Source of the DNA: Mycetocola_B reblochoni
GTDB lineage: Bacteria; Actinomycetota; Actinomycetes; Actinomycetales; Microbacteriaceae
Assembly (NCBI RefSeq): GCF_003667525.1
Contig: NZ_RCUW01000011.1
Coordinates: 32,327-96,326, forward strand
Length of the DNA stretch: 64,000 nt
Direction: 5' to 3'
Under the pieces are notes generated by a model. It saw nothing but the letters and a program-made list of their open reading frames with translations, was not told where the DNA came from and searched no databases. The translations under genes and the position numbers were made by a program. Positions 32,095 through 40,906 of this stretch are shown here, piece by piece (position 1 is the stretch's first letter; each line of letters begins with the position of its first letter).

Positions 32095-33051
32095 GTGGCG
32101 CCCTCCCGGCAAGGGCACGTGTACGCGGTGGTGGGGCCGACCGGAACCGGCAAGTCCGACTACGCGATCCTGCTGGCACAGCGCCTCATCGACTCCGGTC
32201 GGGTACCGGTGATTCTGAACGCCGATGCGATGCAGCTCTACCGTGGCATGGATATCGGCACGGCCAAGCTCACGGAGGAGGAGCGGCAGGGCGTACGTCA
32301 TGAACTGCTCGACGTGCTCTCGGTCACGGACGAGGCCTCGGTGGCGTGGTATCAGGACCGTGCACGACGGATCATCCAGGACGCACTCGACAGCGGCCGT
32401 GTGCCGATCATGGTCGGGGGTTCGGGCCTTTACCTTCAGGCTGTTCTCGACGACTTCCGCTTCCCCGGCACCGACCCGGATGTTCGGGGTGCGCTCGAGG
32501 CTGAACTCGAGGAAGACGGAGCGGGGGTGCTCTGGCGCCGGTTGGCCGAGCTGGACTCGCGGGCGGCCGACCGGATCGGGCCGTTCAACGGCAGGAGAAT
32601 CGTTCGTGCCCTCGAAGTCATGGCGATCACGGGCGAGACTTTCTCCGCGATGCTTCCCGAGGTCCCTCGACCCTGGTGGCGCGCGACCCGCATCGGTTTC
32701 GCAGACGACCCCGCCGTGCTCGCTGCTCGGCTCGACGCGAGGGTGGTGCGGATGTGGCGCACCGGACTCCTCGACGAGGTGCGGGGGCTTCTTTCCGCTG
32801 GGCTGCGCGAGGGGCGAACGGCGTCCAGGGCGATCGGCTATGCGCAGGCGACGGCCCAGCTCGACGGTGACGTCAGCGCTGATGAAGCAATCGCGCAGAC
32901 CCAGGCGCTCACTCGGCGCTACGCGCGTCGGCAGCGCAGCTGGTTCAGACGGGATCAGCGGATCCTCTGGCTCTCCGGCGCGGACGGTGCGGCGCGCACG
33001 CGCATCCCGGACGCCCTGCTTCGCGCCTCGGCCTCCGACCAGCGGTTGTAG
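32095..33051 (+). CDS. miaA: tRNA dimethylallyltransferase
   Basis: A 318-residue enzyme adding dimethylallyl to A37 of tRNAs reading UNN codons, supplying the substrate of MiaB. The P-loop GPTGTGKS is at 14-21, the conserved DAMQLYRGMDIGTAKL at about 43-58, and the tRNA-binding RRYARRQRSWFRRD near 279-292. The start is a GTG 27 bases after the miaB stop, with no strong SD, so the exact start is less certain. Its TAG begins the -10 of dapF. Confidence 0.93.
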   Translation: MAPSRQGHVYAVVGPTGTGKSDYAILLAQRLIDSGRVPVILNADAMQLYRGMDIGTAKLTEEERQGVRHELLDVLSVTDEASVAWYQDRARRIIQDALDSGRVPIMVGGSGLYLQAVLDDFRFPGTDPDVRGALEAELEEDGAGVLWRRLAELDSRAADRIGPFNGRRIVRALEVMAITGETFSAMLPEVPRPWWRATRIGFADDPAVLAARLDARVVRMWRTGLLDEVRGLLSAGLREGRTASRAIGYAQATAQLDGDVSADEAIAQTQALTRRYARRQRSWFRRDQRILWLSGADGAARTRIPDALLRASASDQRL

Positions 33052-33054
33052 GCT
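33049..33054 (+). promoter_or_regulatory. -10 element of dapF, overlapping the miaA stop codon
   Basis: TAGGCT starts with the miaA TAG; six bases later is the ATG of dapF at 33061. Confidence 0.55.
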
Positions 33055-33060
33055 CGCAGC

Positions 33061-33942
33061 ATGGCACGCAATCTCGAGTTCGCCAAGGGGCATGGCACAG
33101 GCAACGACTTCATCCTTTATTCCGACCCCGACGGTTCCGACCCACTGACGCTCGAGCAGGTCCAGCTCATCGCCGACAGGCACAGGGGCATCGGCGCCGA
33201 CGGTGTGATCCGGGCGGTCCGTACCGAGTCGCTTCCCAACGGGGCCGCCGTTCTGGACGAGGACCCGGATGCCGAATGGTTCATGGACTACCTCAACTCG
33301 GACGGTTCTGTCGCCGAGATGTGCGGCAACGGGATCCGTGTCTTTGTGCACTACCTCGTCGAACGTGGTCTCGCTGACTTGCCGGACGGCGGGACGCTCG
33401 CGGTCGGGACGCGCGCCGGTGTAAAAGACGTGCAGCGCAGCACCGGGGGCTACCGTGTCGACCTCGGCTCATGGCGTCTGAGCGGGGACGAGCCGCTCGT
33501 GTCCGCACCGGGTCTCGACGTCGCGCGCCCCTCGCTCGGCATCGATGTCGGCAACCCGCACGTCGTGGCTGCGCTGGCGGGTGAGGACGAACTCGATCGC
33601 ATCGCACTGAGCGCACCGCCCGCTCTCGATCCGCCCATCGCCGACGGCGCCAACGTGGAGTTCGTCGTGCCGGAGGACCCGCTGGTAAGGGATGGGGTGG
33701 CCCGGATACGCATGCGGGTCCACGAGCGGGGCAGCGGTGAGACCCTCTCCTGTGGGACGGGCGTCGCGGCGGCCGCGCTGGCGACGAGGCATTGGGCCGG
33801 ACCGGGTGCGCCACATCAGTGGCGGGTCGAGGTACCGGGCGGAGTGCTCGGAGTGCGTATGTTCCCGACGCAGGACGGCGAGCACGTCGCACTCTCGGGT
33901 CCTGCCGTGATCGTCGCACGCGGCGAGTTCGTCTTCGAGTAG
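33061..33942 (+). CDS. dapF: Diaminopimelate epimerase
   Basis: A 293-residue PLP-independent racemase converting LL- to meso-diaminopimelate for lysine and peptidoglycan. The two catalytic cysteines lie in NSDGSVAEMCGNGIRVF (Cys88) and ETLSCGTGVAAAAL (about 231). GHGTGNDFIL at about 10-19 is the N-terminal signature. Predicted leaderless. A hairpin separates it from the convergent methyltransferase gene. Confidence 0.95.
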   Translation: MARNLEFAKGHGTGNDFILYSDPDGSDPLTLEQVQLIADRHRGIGADGVIRAVRTESLPNGAAVLDEDPDAEWFMDYLNSDGSVAEMCGNGIRVFVHYLVERGLADLPDGGTLAVGTRAGVKDVQRSTGGYRVDLGSWRLSGDEPLVSAPGLDVARPSLGIDVGNPHVVAALAGEDELDRIALSAPPALDPPIADGANVEFVVPEDPLVRDGVARIRMRVHERGSGETLSCGTGVAAAALATRHWAGPGAPHQWRVEVPGGVLGVRMFPTQDGEHVALSGPAVIVARGEFVFE

Positions 33943-33969
33943 GCGGGTGGGACTGCCGCCGTGTGCCGA

Positions 33970-33994
33970 GGCGGGATCGGTGGACTGTCCCGCC
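33970..33994. terminator. Bidirectional hairpin between dapF and methyltransferase gene
   Basis: GGCGGGA at 33970-33976 pairs with TCCCGCC at 33988-33994 between convergent genes. Confidence 0.5.
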
Positions 33995-34000
33995 CGTTGT

Positions 34001-34618
34001 TCAGCCGGTGGTCGTGCGGTGGACGCGAAGGACGCGGTAGCCCTTCTTCGTGGTCGCCCGTGAGCTGACGTGCGTGCCGTCGAACTCCGTGCTGAGCCAG
34101 GAGAGCAGACTGTCCGACCCCAGGTTCTTCTGGACGACCAACCAGGCGTCGCAACCGGGCTTCAGCCGCGGCAGCCAGTGGCGCAGCATGCCGTGCAGTT
34201 CTTGCTTGCCGACACGGATGGGCGGGTTGGACCAGATGGCGTCGAAGCGCACCGCCTCGGGAACACCGCTCGGCGTCGTGGCGTTGATACCGGAGAAGCC
34301 GTGCTGTGCGGCGTTCAGTGTGATCAGCTCGAGCGCGCGCTCGTTCACGTCGACCGACCAGATGGTCGCGTCCGGCGCGCTCCGCGCGAGTGCATAGCTG
34401 ATGGGTCCCCAGCCGGCGCCGAGGTCGAGCACGTCTCCGCTTTGCGGTGGCGGCGGGACGCTGTCCAGGAGCACGGCGGTCCCGGTGTCGAGGCGGCCGG
34501 GGCTGAACACGCCCCCGGCGGTCGTGATCGTGAGGGGCTCGCCCGCGATCGACACGGTGATCTGCCGGGGGGTGGGATCGCTGCCCGGCTCGGGGCTGAA
34601 GTAGTGCGCGCTGGGCAT
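34001..34618 (-). CDS. Class I SAM-dependent methyltransferase, RsmC-like
   Basis: A 205-residue single-domain MTS methyltransferase, similar to the catalytic half of 16S rRNA G1207 methyltransferase RsmC. SAM motif I VLDLGAGWGPISYAL is at about 64-78, and the nucleobase-binding motif SNPPIRVGK is near 129-137. It lacks the N-terminal pseudo-domain of E. coli RsmC. It is divergent from hflX with about 40 bases between them. The RNA target is inferred from family only. Confidence 0.85.
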   Translation of the reverse strand: MPSAHYFSPEPGSDPTPRQITVSIAGEPLTITTAGGVFSPGRLDTGTAVLLDSVPPPPQSGDVLDLGAGWGPISYALARSAPDATIWSVDVNERALELITLNAAQHGFSGINATTPSGVPEAVRFDAIWSNPPIRVGKQELHGMLRHWLPRLKPGCDAWLVVQKNLGSDSLLSWLSTEFDGTHVSSRATTKKGYRVLRVHRTTTG

Positions 34619-34659
34619 ACCTGGAAAGATACCGGTAGAGAAGAAACGAAGGTAACCGA

Positions 34660-36177
34660 ATGACAGATGACCACAGCCCGAGCAACGACGACGACGTCGT
34701 CGCTCGCGTCCTCCGCACCGCGAGCGCGCGGGGCGCGGGCCTTTCGGTGTTTGACAGCCGTGCGACGGCGCTCGACACCGAGTCCGGGGGAGAGGCGTAC
34801 ACGGGCGACGGTGAGCAGTTCGAGCGTGCGGAGCGACAGGCGCTTCGACGGGTCAACGGCCTCTCGACCGAACTCGAGGACGTCACCGAGGTCGAGTACC
34901 GCCAGCTCCGTCTCGAGAACGTCATCCTGATTGGGGTGTACTCCGGTTCGCTCCACGATGCGGAGAATTCGCTCCGCGAGCTCGCCGCCCTCGCCGAGAC
35001 GGCCGGGGCAGCCGTGCTGGACGGCCTCCTTCAGCGGCGTCCGAACCCCGACCCGAGCACGTACCTGGGCAAGGGCAAAGCCGATGAGCTCGCAGGGCTC
35101 GTCCGTGCGCTCGGCGCCGACACGGTGATCGCCGACACCGAGCTCGCACCCAGCCAGAGGCGCGCTCTCGAGGACGTGGTCAAGGTCAAGGTGATCGATC
35201 GTACTGCGGTGATCCTCGACATCTTCAGCCAGCATGCGAAGAGCCGTGAGGGCAAGGCGCAGGTCGAACTGGCGCAGCTGGAATACCTCCTCCCGCGTCT
35301 GCGCGGCTGGGGCGACTCGATGAGCCGCCAGGCCGGTGGTCAGGTCGGTGGCGCGGGGGCGGGAATGGGCTCGCGCGGTCCGGGCGAGACGAAGATCGAG
35401 CTCGATCGCCGCCGCATTCACACCCGGATGGCGAAGCTGCGTCGTCAGATCAAGGAGATGACCCCGGCCCGGGAGGCGAAGCGGGCCAACCGCCGTCGCA
35501 ACGAGGTTCCGTCGGTCGCGATCGTCGGCTACACGAACGCGGGAAAGTCGAGCCTGCTCAATCGAATCACCCGTGCGGGCGTGCTCGTCGAGAACGCGTT
35601 GTTCGCGACGCTGGACTCGACCGTCCGTCGGTGGCGAACGGCCGACGGCCTGGAGTACACGCTCGCCGACACCGTCGGCTTCGTGCGCAATCTGCCGCAT
35701 CAGCTGGTCGAGGCGTTCCGCTCGACGCTGGAGGAGCTCGCGGAGGCCGACGTTATCGTCCACGTCGTCGACGCGTCGCACCCCGACCCGGCGAGTCAGC
35801 TGCGCACCGTGCGCGACGTGATCGGCGAGGTCGGCGCGAGGGACATTCCTGAACTGGTCGTCTTCAACAAGAGCGATGTCGTAGACGATGACACCCGTCT
35901 CGTGCTTCGCGGCCTCGAGCCGTCGGCCAGCTTCGTCTCTGCTCGAACCGGTGAGGGTGTTACCGAACTGCTCGAGCGGATCGCGGACACGATTCCCCAC
36001 CCCGATATCGAGGTTGAGCTCCTCGTGCCGTACGAGCACGGTGAGGTCGTTTCCGCGCTGCACGAGCGGGCCACCGTGACGAACGTGAGCTACGAGGAGG
36101 GCGGAACACGCGTGTCCGCGAAGGTCTCGGCCGACCTCGCCGGGTCGGTGGCCGAGTTCCAGGTTCCCGTCGCCTGA
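34660..36177 (+). CDS. hflX: GTPase HflX
   Basis: A 505-residue ribosome-associated GTPase that splits stalled or heat-stressed ribosomes. An N-terminal glycine-rich HflX domain (YLGKGKADEL, DTELAPSQRRALE, GPGETKIELDRRRI) precedes the G domain: G1 GYTNAGKSSLLN near 290-301, G3 DTVGFVRNLPHQL, G4 NKSD. A start with a GAAGG SD. The N-terminal 75 residues are poorly conserved. Confidence 0.93.
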   Translation: MTDDHSPSNDDDVVARVLRTASARGAGLSVFDSRATALDTESGGEAYTGDGEQFERAERQALRRVNGLSTELEDVTEVEYRQLRLENVILIGVYSGSLHDAENSLRELAALAETAGAAVLDGLLQRRPNPDPSTYLGKGKADELAGLVRALGADTVIADTELAPSQRRALEDVVKVKVIDRTAVILDIFSQHAKSREGKAQVELAQLEYLLPRLRGWGDSMSRQAGGQVGGAGAGMGSRGPGETKIELDRRRIHTRMAKLRRQIKEMTPAREAKRANRRRNEVPSVAIVGYTNAGKSSLLNRITRAGVLVENALFATLDSTVRRWRTADGLEYTLADTVGFVRNLPHQLVEAFRSTLEELAEADVIVHVVDASHPDPASQLRTVRDVIGEVGARDIPELVVFNKSDVVDDDTRLVLRGLEPSASFVSARTGEGVTELLERIADTIPHPDIEVELLVPYEHGEVVSALHERATVTNVSYEEGGTRVSAKVSADLAGSVAEFQVPVA

Positions 36178-36366
36178 CTCGCTGCTCGCGAGGGCGGGGT
36201 TGGGTTTCTCTGGCAGGAGAGCGCTATCCCGTCGCCCAGGGAAACGTCGTCGATCGGCGCGGTAGACGAGTGCTGCTGTGGCCGTCGCCACCTGGCACGC
36301 CGTGAGTCGCGCGCTGGCGCTGCTCCCGGCGCCGGATACTCGACGCCGTGCGCGTGCGGGTGCCGC

Positions 36367-37035
36367 TCAGACAGAGCGCAGGACCGCCACGACACGCCCG
36401 ACGACCTCGGCTGAGTCGCCGAGGATCGGTTCGAAGCTGGAGTTGCGTGGCAGAAGCCAGGTGTGGCCGTCCCGCTGTCTGAACACCTTGACCGTGGCCT
36501 CTCCATCGAGCATCGCCGCAACGATGTCTCCGTTCTCGGCTGTGTTCTGGCTGCGAACCACGACCCAGTCGCCGTCGCAGATCGCGGCGTCGATCATGGA
36601 CTCGCCCTGGACCTTGAGCATGAAAAGCTCACCCTTGCCGACGATCTGACGGGGGAGGGGAAACACCTCTTCGATGTGCTGTTCCGCCGTGATGGGAACC
36701 CCGGCGGCGATCCGACCGACGAGCGGCACCATCGCCGCGTCACTGATGCTCGCCGTCGACTCCTCGTCTGAGCTGGGCAGTTCGATGAGGATCTCCAGTG
36801 CCCGCGGACGATTAGGATCCCGTCGGAGGTAGCCGCTCAGCTCGAGCTGATTGAGCTGATGGGTCACGCTCGACAGGGACGAGAGACCGACGGCGTCGCC
36901 GATCTCACGCATGCTCGGCGGGTAGCCCCGCGTCGTCACGGAACGCTGGATGGCCTCGAGGATGGCGAGTTGCTTGTCGGAGAGGCTTTTGCGGCGGCGG
37001 GTTCCTCCGCGCTGGCTGTTGTCGGGGCTGGCCAT
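36367..37035 (-). CDS. lexA: SOS repressor LexA
   Basis: A 222-residue repressor. The winged HTH is at about 17-72 (QLAILEAIQRSVTTRGYPPSMREIG, LSSLSSVTHQLNQLE). The self-cleavage bond is Ala111-Gly112 (GRIAAGVP), with Ser146 (VQGESMID) and Lys183 (ATVKVFRQ) as the catalytic dyad. Two adjacent ATG codons lie at 37035 and 37038; the inner one has the better distance to AAGGAG. Further in-frame sequence upstream contains the promoter and is excluded. Autoregulated through boxes in the divergent gap. Confidence 0.95.
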   Translation of the reverse strand: MASPDNSQRGGTRRRKSLSDKQLAILEAIQRSVTTRGYPPSMREIGDAVGLSSLSSVTHQLNQLELSGYLRRDPNRPRALEILIELPSSDEESTASISDAAMVPLVGRIAAGVPITAEQHIEEVFPLPRQIVGKGELFMLKVQGESMIDAAICDGDWVVVRSQNTAENGDIVAAMLDGEATVKVFRQRDGHTWLLPRNSSFEPILGDSAEVVGRVVAVLRSV

Positions 37036-37098
37036 CATGCTCCTTCGTGTCGGAATGTCGGTGGTCACTGGTGTACTGAATCCCGTCCGACAATCGAA

Positions 37099-37127
37099 AC
37101 TGTATCCACAGGCGAGGCTCCGTTCAA
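37099..37127 (-). promoter_or_regulatory. lexA promoter
   Basis: On the reverse strand TTGAAC, 17 bases, TACAGT, a near-consensus housekeeping promoter. The LexA-like box at 37125-37138 overlaps its -35. Confidence 0.65.
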
Positions 37128-37138
37128 ACAACTGTACG
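37125..37138. promoter_or_regulatory. LexA box at the lexA promoter
   Basis: CAAACAACTGTACG matches eight of ten fixed positions of CGAAC-N4-GTTCG and overlaps the lexA -35, fitting autorepression. Confidence 0.55.
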
Positions 37139-37173
37139 GCGCGTCTCCGCGGATTGTGGTCACAAGTGGCCCC

Positions 37174-37202
37174 TTGCGTGTTTCGATTTTCGAAGATAGA
37201 TT
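37174..37202 (+). promoter_or_regulatory. Promoter of the LysM gene
   Basis: TTGCGT, 17 bases, TAGATT. It is flanked and overlapped by LexA-like boxes at 37191-37204 and 37204-37217. Confidence 0.5.
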
Positions 37203-37217
37203 CGGAACAGTTGTTCC
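37191..37217. promoter_or_regulatory. Paired LexA boxes at the LysM promoter
   Basis: CGAAGATAGATTCG (37191-37204) and the symmetric GGAACAGTTGTTCC (37204-37217) both match eight of ten fixed positions; the second has a perfect GAAC-N4-GTTC core. They cover the -10 and the likely start of transcription. Confidence 0.6.
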
Positions 37218-37252
37218 CGCCCGTCGGGAGCTATCGACTACTTGGAGTGATC

Positions 37253-37660
37253 ATGACTGCACAGCTCATCGGTTCGGAGAACCGCGGCACGCAGGGGCGT
37301 CCCGTGATTTCCTTCGCGGCGCCGTCCCCCTCGGCGTTCGATGCGCGTACCCGTCTGCGGATTACCGCCAGGGGCCGTGCGGTCATCGCGATCCTCGTGG
37401 TGGTGCCGCTGCTCGCACTCGGTCTGCTCTGGGGGGCCAGCACGGCTCTGGCATCGTCGACGGCGAGCGGGGTGGCATTCGACTACGTGACTGTCCAGCA
37501 GGGCGACACCCTGTGGGGGATCGTGTCCGACTTCCCTCGCGCCCAGGACCCGAGGGACTCGGTGGCCGAGTTCATCAACCTCAACAACCTGGCGACGGCT
37601 GAGCTGCAGCCGGGCCAGCGCCTCGCCGTCCCTGCGTCGCTGTCGGCCGCCCAGGGGTAG
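37253..37660 (+). CDS. LysM-domain membrane protein, probable SOS-induced division inhibitor
   Basis: A 135-residue protein: a polar N-terminus, one membrane segment at about 43-65 and an extracytoplasmic LysM domain at about 78-128 (YVTVQQGDTLWGIVSDF, LNNLATAELQPGQRLAVP). Divergent neighbours of lexA in other Actinobacteria are SOS-induced division blockers (DivS in Corynebacterium, Rv2719c/ChiZ in Mycobacterium, the latter with LysM). The boxes at 37191-37217 support the same role here. SD GGAG before the ATG. Function is inferred from synteny and domain. Confidence 0.8.
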   Translation: MTAQLIGSENRGTQGRPVISFAAPSPSAFDARTRLRITARGRAVIAILVVVPLLALGLLWGASTALASSTASGVAFDYVTVQQGDTLWGIVSDFPRAQDPRDSVAEFINLNNLATAELQPGQRLAVPASLSAAQG

Positions 37661-37784
37661 CCGGTCCGTATCGGTTCCGCGCAGTGGCGTTGGGGCGTGG
37701 AGCTCGCGTGGTCGCGCGCGGCGCGGCTGGCATGTGGTTCGCGGGCCACTGCGTCTGCCTTTTCGCGGCGCTGTCGGCCGGTTC

Positions 37785-37790
37785 TAGGAT
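37785..37790 (+). promoter_or_regulatory. -10 element for hisC
   Basis: TAGGAT, six bases, then GTG at 37797; leaderless start predicted, leaving no room for a his leader peptide. Confidence 0.5.
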
Positions 37791-37796
37791 GGTGAC

Positions 37797-38873
37797 GTGA
37801 CCACACTCGCCGATCTTCCTCTCAGGGACGACCTCCGCGGCCGAACGCCGTACGGGGCGCCACAGGCCGCCGTTGGTGTCCCTCTCAACGTCAATGAGAA
37901 CAGCTTCGGGATTCCCGATGTCGTCCGCGATGACATCGCTGCATCCTTGGCTCGAGTCGTGTCGGGGGTGAACCGGTACCCGGATCGGGAGTTCACCTCG
38001 CTCCGTCATGCACTCGCTTCCTATCTCGGTCACGGTCTGCGGGCGGATCAGTTGTGGGCTGCAAACGGGTCGAACGAGGTGCTTCAGCAGGTTCTTCAGG
38101 CCTTCGGCGGCCCGGGGCGTACCGTGTTGGGGTTCTCACCGACCTATTCCATGTATCCGCTGCTGTCGTCCGGGGTCGGCTCGACGTGGATCGCGGGCGA
38201 GCGTGACGAAGCGTTCGAACTCGGCGCCGAGACCGCCCGTCGACAGGTCGAGCAGTACCAGCCGGACGTGGTCATCCTCTGCACGCCGAACAACCCGACG
38301 GGAACCGACATCGGCCTCGACGTGGTCGAGGCGGTCTACGAGGCGGCGAACGGGATCGTCATCGTCGATGAGGCGTATCAGGAGTTCTCCGATCGCGAGA
38401 GCGCATTGACGCTTCTCCCGGGGAGGGAGCGTCTGTTCGTCTCGCGCACCATGAGCAAGGCCTTCGCCTTCGCCGGGGTGCGCCTCGGCTACCTCGCAGC
38501 GGATCCGGTCGCGATCGACGCCCTTCGCTTGGTCCGGCTGCCGTACCACCTGTCGGCCCTCACCCAGGCGGCTGCGGAGGCAGCGCTCAGGCACAGCGAG
38601 GTCATGCTGGCGAATGTGGCGGCGATCGCCGCGCAGCGCGATCGCATCTCGTCCCGCCTCGTCGAGCTCGGCTACGCGCCGTACCGTTCCGCGGCCAACT
38701 TCGTCCTCTTCGGGGGCGTGGCCGACCCCGCCGGCACCTTCTCGCGCCTGCTCGAACGCGACATCCTCATCAGGGACGTCGGTCTTCCGGGGCACCTGCG
38801 TGTGACGGCCGGCACCGAGCCCGAGACCACCGCATTCCTCACTGCCCTCGCCGAGATTGGAAACGACGCATGA
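37797..38873 (+). CDS. hisC: Histidinol-phosphate aminotransferase
   Basis: A 358-residue fold-type I PLP enzyme. NVNENSFGIP opens the substrate site, TPNNPTGTD is at about 163-171, VDEAYQEF binds PLP at 190-197, and the Schiff-base Lys is 221 (SRTMSKAFAFAGVRLGY). Predicted leaderless from a TAGGAT -10. The stop overlaps hisB (ATGA). hisD, which often precedes hisC, is not in this window. Confidence 0.94.
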   Translation: MTTLADLPLRDDLRGRTPYGAPQAAVGVPLNVNENSFGIPDVVRDDIAASLARVVSGVNRYPDREFTSLRHALASYLGHGLRADQLWAANGSNEVLQQVLQAFGGPGRTVLGFSPTYSMYPLLSSGVGSTWIAGERDEAFELGAETARRQVEQYQPDVVILCTPNNPTGTDIGLDVVEAVYEAANGIVIVDEAYQEFSDRESALTLLPGRERLFVSRTMSKAFAFAGVRLGYLAADPVAIDALRLVRLPYHLSALTQAAAEAALRHSEVMLANVAAIAAQRDRISSRLVELGYAPYRSAANFVLFGGVADPAGTFSRLLERDILIRDVGLPGHLRVTAGTEPETTAFLTALAEIGNDA

Positions 38874-39472
38874 CCCCCCGTACCGCCACCGTGTCGCGAG
38901 CGACCAGCGAGTCCCGCATCGAGTTGAGCCTCGACCTCGACGGGACGGGCCGTAGCCAGATCTCCACGAGCGTTCCGTTCTTCGACCACCTGCTCACCGC
39001 TTTCGCGAAGCACTCGCTCACCGACCTGACCGTGACGGCGGAGGGCGACACGGAGATCGACGTCCACCACACCGTCGAGGACATCGGTATCGCGCTCGGA
39101 CGCGCGATCGCGCAGGCGCTCGGTGACAAGAGCGGCATCGCCAGGTACGGCGACGCACTCGTTCCGCTGGACGAGGCTCTGGCCGAGGCCGTCGTCGACC
39201 TCTCTGGCCGGCCCTACCTCGTTCACTCGGGCGAGCCGGGCGGCTTCGAGTTCCACCTCATCGGCGGTCACTTCACCGGCTCCATGGTCAGGCACGTCTT
39301 CGAGGCCATCGCATACAACGCGGCCATGACGGTTCACCTGACCGTGAGGGGAGGCCGCGACCCGCACCACATCGCGGAGGCGGAGTTCAAGGCCTTCGCC
39401 CGCGCGTTCCGCCAGGCGAAGGCCCTGGACCCCCTCGTCGACGGGATCCCGTCGACCAAGGGCGCGCTGTGA
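38870..39472 (+). CDS. hisB: Imidazoleglycerol-phosphate dehydratase
   Basis: A 200-residue monofunctional HisB, lacking the phosphatase domain of E. coli HisB. Manganese-site motifs VPFFDHLLTAF, EIDVHHTVEDIGIALG and the C-terminal DPHHIAEAEFKAFARAF are present. It is translationally coupled to hisC and hisH by four-base overlaps at both ends. Confidence 0.95.
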   Translation: MTPRTATVSRATSESRIELSLDLDGTGRSQISTSVPFFDHLLTAFAKHSLTDLTVTAEGDTEIDVHHTVEDIGIALGRAIAQALGDKSGIARYGDALVPLDEALAEAVVDLSGRPYLVHSGEPGGFEFHLIGGHFTGSMVRHVFEAIAYNAAMTVHLTVRGGRDPHHIAEAEFKAFARAFRQAKALDPLVDGIPSTKGAL

Positions 39473-40113
39473 CGCACGCTCCGCGCGTGGTCGTCCTCGA
39501 CTACGGCTCGGGCAACGTGCATTCCGCCGCCAAGGCGCTCGTCCGCGCCGGCGCCGACGTGACGCTGACCGCCGACCGGAAGGCGGCGGTCGAGGCCGAT
39601 GGCCTTCTCGTACCGGGAGTGGGGGCGTTCGACGCCGTGATGGGAGCGCTCAGTGGCTCGGGCGGTGGCGACATCATCGATGCGCGGCTGGCCGGACAGC
39701 GTCCCGTGCTGGGCATCTGCGTCGGGATGCAAGTGCTGTTCTCCCGGGGAGTCGAGCGGGGCGTTGATGCGGCGGGACTGGGGCAGTGGCCAGGAACCGT
39801 TGACCAGCTGTCCGCGCCGGTGCTGCCGCACATGGGATGGAACACGGTGTCGGCAGGGGAGGGATCTCGGTTGTTCTTCGGGCTCGAGGACGAGAGGTTC
39901 TACTTCGTGCACTCGAACGCCGCGCGCTCGTGGGAACTGGACGTGATCCCGCCGTTCCCGCGACCGGTGCTCAGCTGGTCGGAGCACGGCGAGCCGTTCC
40001 TCGCGGCCGTGGAGAACGGCCCGCTGTCTGCGACGCAGTTCCACCCGGAGAAGTCAGGCGAGGCGGGGATCCGGTTGCTGTCCAATTGGCTCGGCAGCCT
40101 CCGCAGCAACTAG
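39469..40113 (+). CDS. hisH: Imidazole glycerol phosphate synthase, glutaminase subunit
   Basis: A 214-residue class I glutamine amidotransferase delivering ammonia to HisF. The nucleophile is Cys84 (GICVGMQVLF) and the His-Glu pair lies in QFHPEKSGEAG near the end. GTG start overlapping the hisB stop. hisF is not in this window. Its TAG begins a TAGATT -10 for priA. Confidence 0.94.
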   Translation: MTHAPRVVVLDYGSGNVHSAAKALVRAGADVTLTADRKAAVEADGLLVPGVGAFDAVMGALSGSGGGDIIDARLAGQRPVLGICVGMQVLFSRGVERGVDAAGLGQWPGTVDQLSAPVLPHMGWNTVSAGEGSRLFFGLEDERFYFVHSNAARSWELDVIPPFPRPVLSWSEHGEPFLAAVENGPLSATQFHPEKSGEAGIRLLSNWLGSLRSN

Positions 40114-40116
40114 ATT
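40111..40116 (+). promoter_or_regulatory. -10 element of priA, overlapping the hisH stop codon
   Basis: TAGATT starts with the hisH TAG and would give a leader of about 37 bases with a GAGGA SD before the priA ATG. Confidence 0.4.
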
Positions 40117-40159
40117 TGACCCTGGCGCGCTTGCGCCGAAGCCCTGACCGAGGAAGCCC

Positions 40160-40906
40160 ATGAGCGAGTTCAACAACATTCCCGACCTTGTCCTCCTGCC
40201 GGCCGTCGACATCGCCGGGGGGCAAGCGGTCCGACTGACCCAGGGCGAGGCAGGGACGGAGACCTCCTACGGTGACCCCGTCGACGCGGCGCAGGACTGG
40301 GCCTCCCAGGGCGGTGAGTGGATCCACCTCGTGGATCTCGATGCCGCCTTCGGTCGCGGCTCGAACGCCGCGGTGATCCGTCGCGTCATCAAGCAGGTGC
40401 GCGGCGTCAACATCGAGCTCTCCGGTGGAATCCGCGACGACGCGAGTCTCGAGGCCGCGCTCGACAGCGGTGCGAAGCGGGTCAACCTCGGAACGGCCGC
40501 GCTTGAGAACCCCGAGTGGGCCGCCAGCGTGATCGGACGCTACGGGGAGGCGATCGCCGTCGGCCTGGACGTCAGGGGGACCACCCTTGCCGCCAGGGGC
40601 TGGACGAAGGAGGGCGGGGACCTGTGGACGGTCTTCGATCGCCTCGAGAAGGCGGGCTGTGCTCGGTACGTCGTCACCGACGTCACCAAGGACGGCATGC
40701 TCAACGGCCCCAACATTGAGCTGCTCAGGGCCGTCATCGACCGCACGGATCGGCCGGTCATCGCGTCCGGCGGTATTTCCAGCCTCGATGACATCGCCGC
40801 GCTGAGGGAGCTGGTCCCGCTCGGGCTCGAGGGCGCGATCGTCGGCAAGGCGCTCTACGCCGGCGCGTTCACCCTCACCGAGGCGCTGGATGTCGCGTCC
40901 GTCTGA
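40160..40906 (+). CDS. priA: Phosphoribosyl isomerase A (HisA/TrpF bifunctional)
   Basis: A 248-residue (beta/alpha)8 isomerase. LLPAVDIAGGQAVRLTQGEAG has the first catalytic Asp (about 17), and VVTDVTKDGMLNGPN the second (about 175). Actinobacterial enzymes of this type usually serve both histidine (ProFAR) and tryptophan (PRA) synthesis; dual use is assumed from taxonomy. The next gene starts inside its last codons. Confidence 0.9.
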   Translation: MSEFNNIPDLVLLPAVDIAGGQAVRLTQGEAGTETSYGDPVDAAQDWASQGGEWIHLVDLDAAFGRGSNAAVIRRVIKQVRGVNIELSGGIRDDASLEAALDSGAKRVNLGTAALENPEWAASVIGRYGEAIAVGLDVRGTTLAARGWTKEGGDLWTVFDRLEKAGCARYVVTDVTKDGMLNGPNIELLRAVIDRTDRPVIASGGISSLDDIAALRELVPLGLEGAIVGKALYAGAFTLTEALDVASV

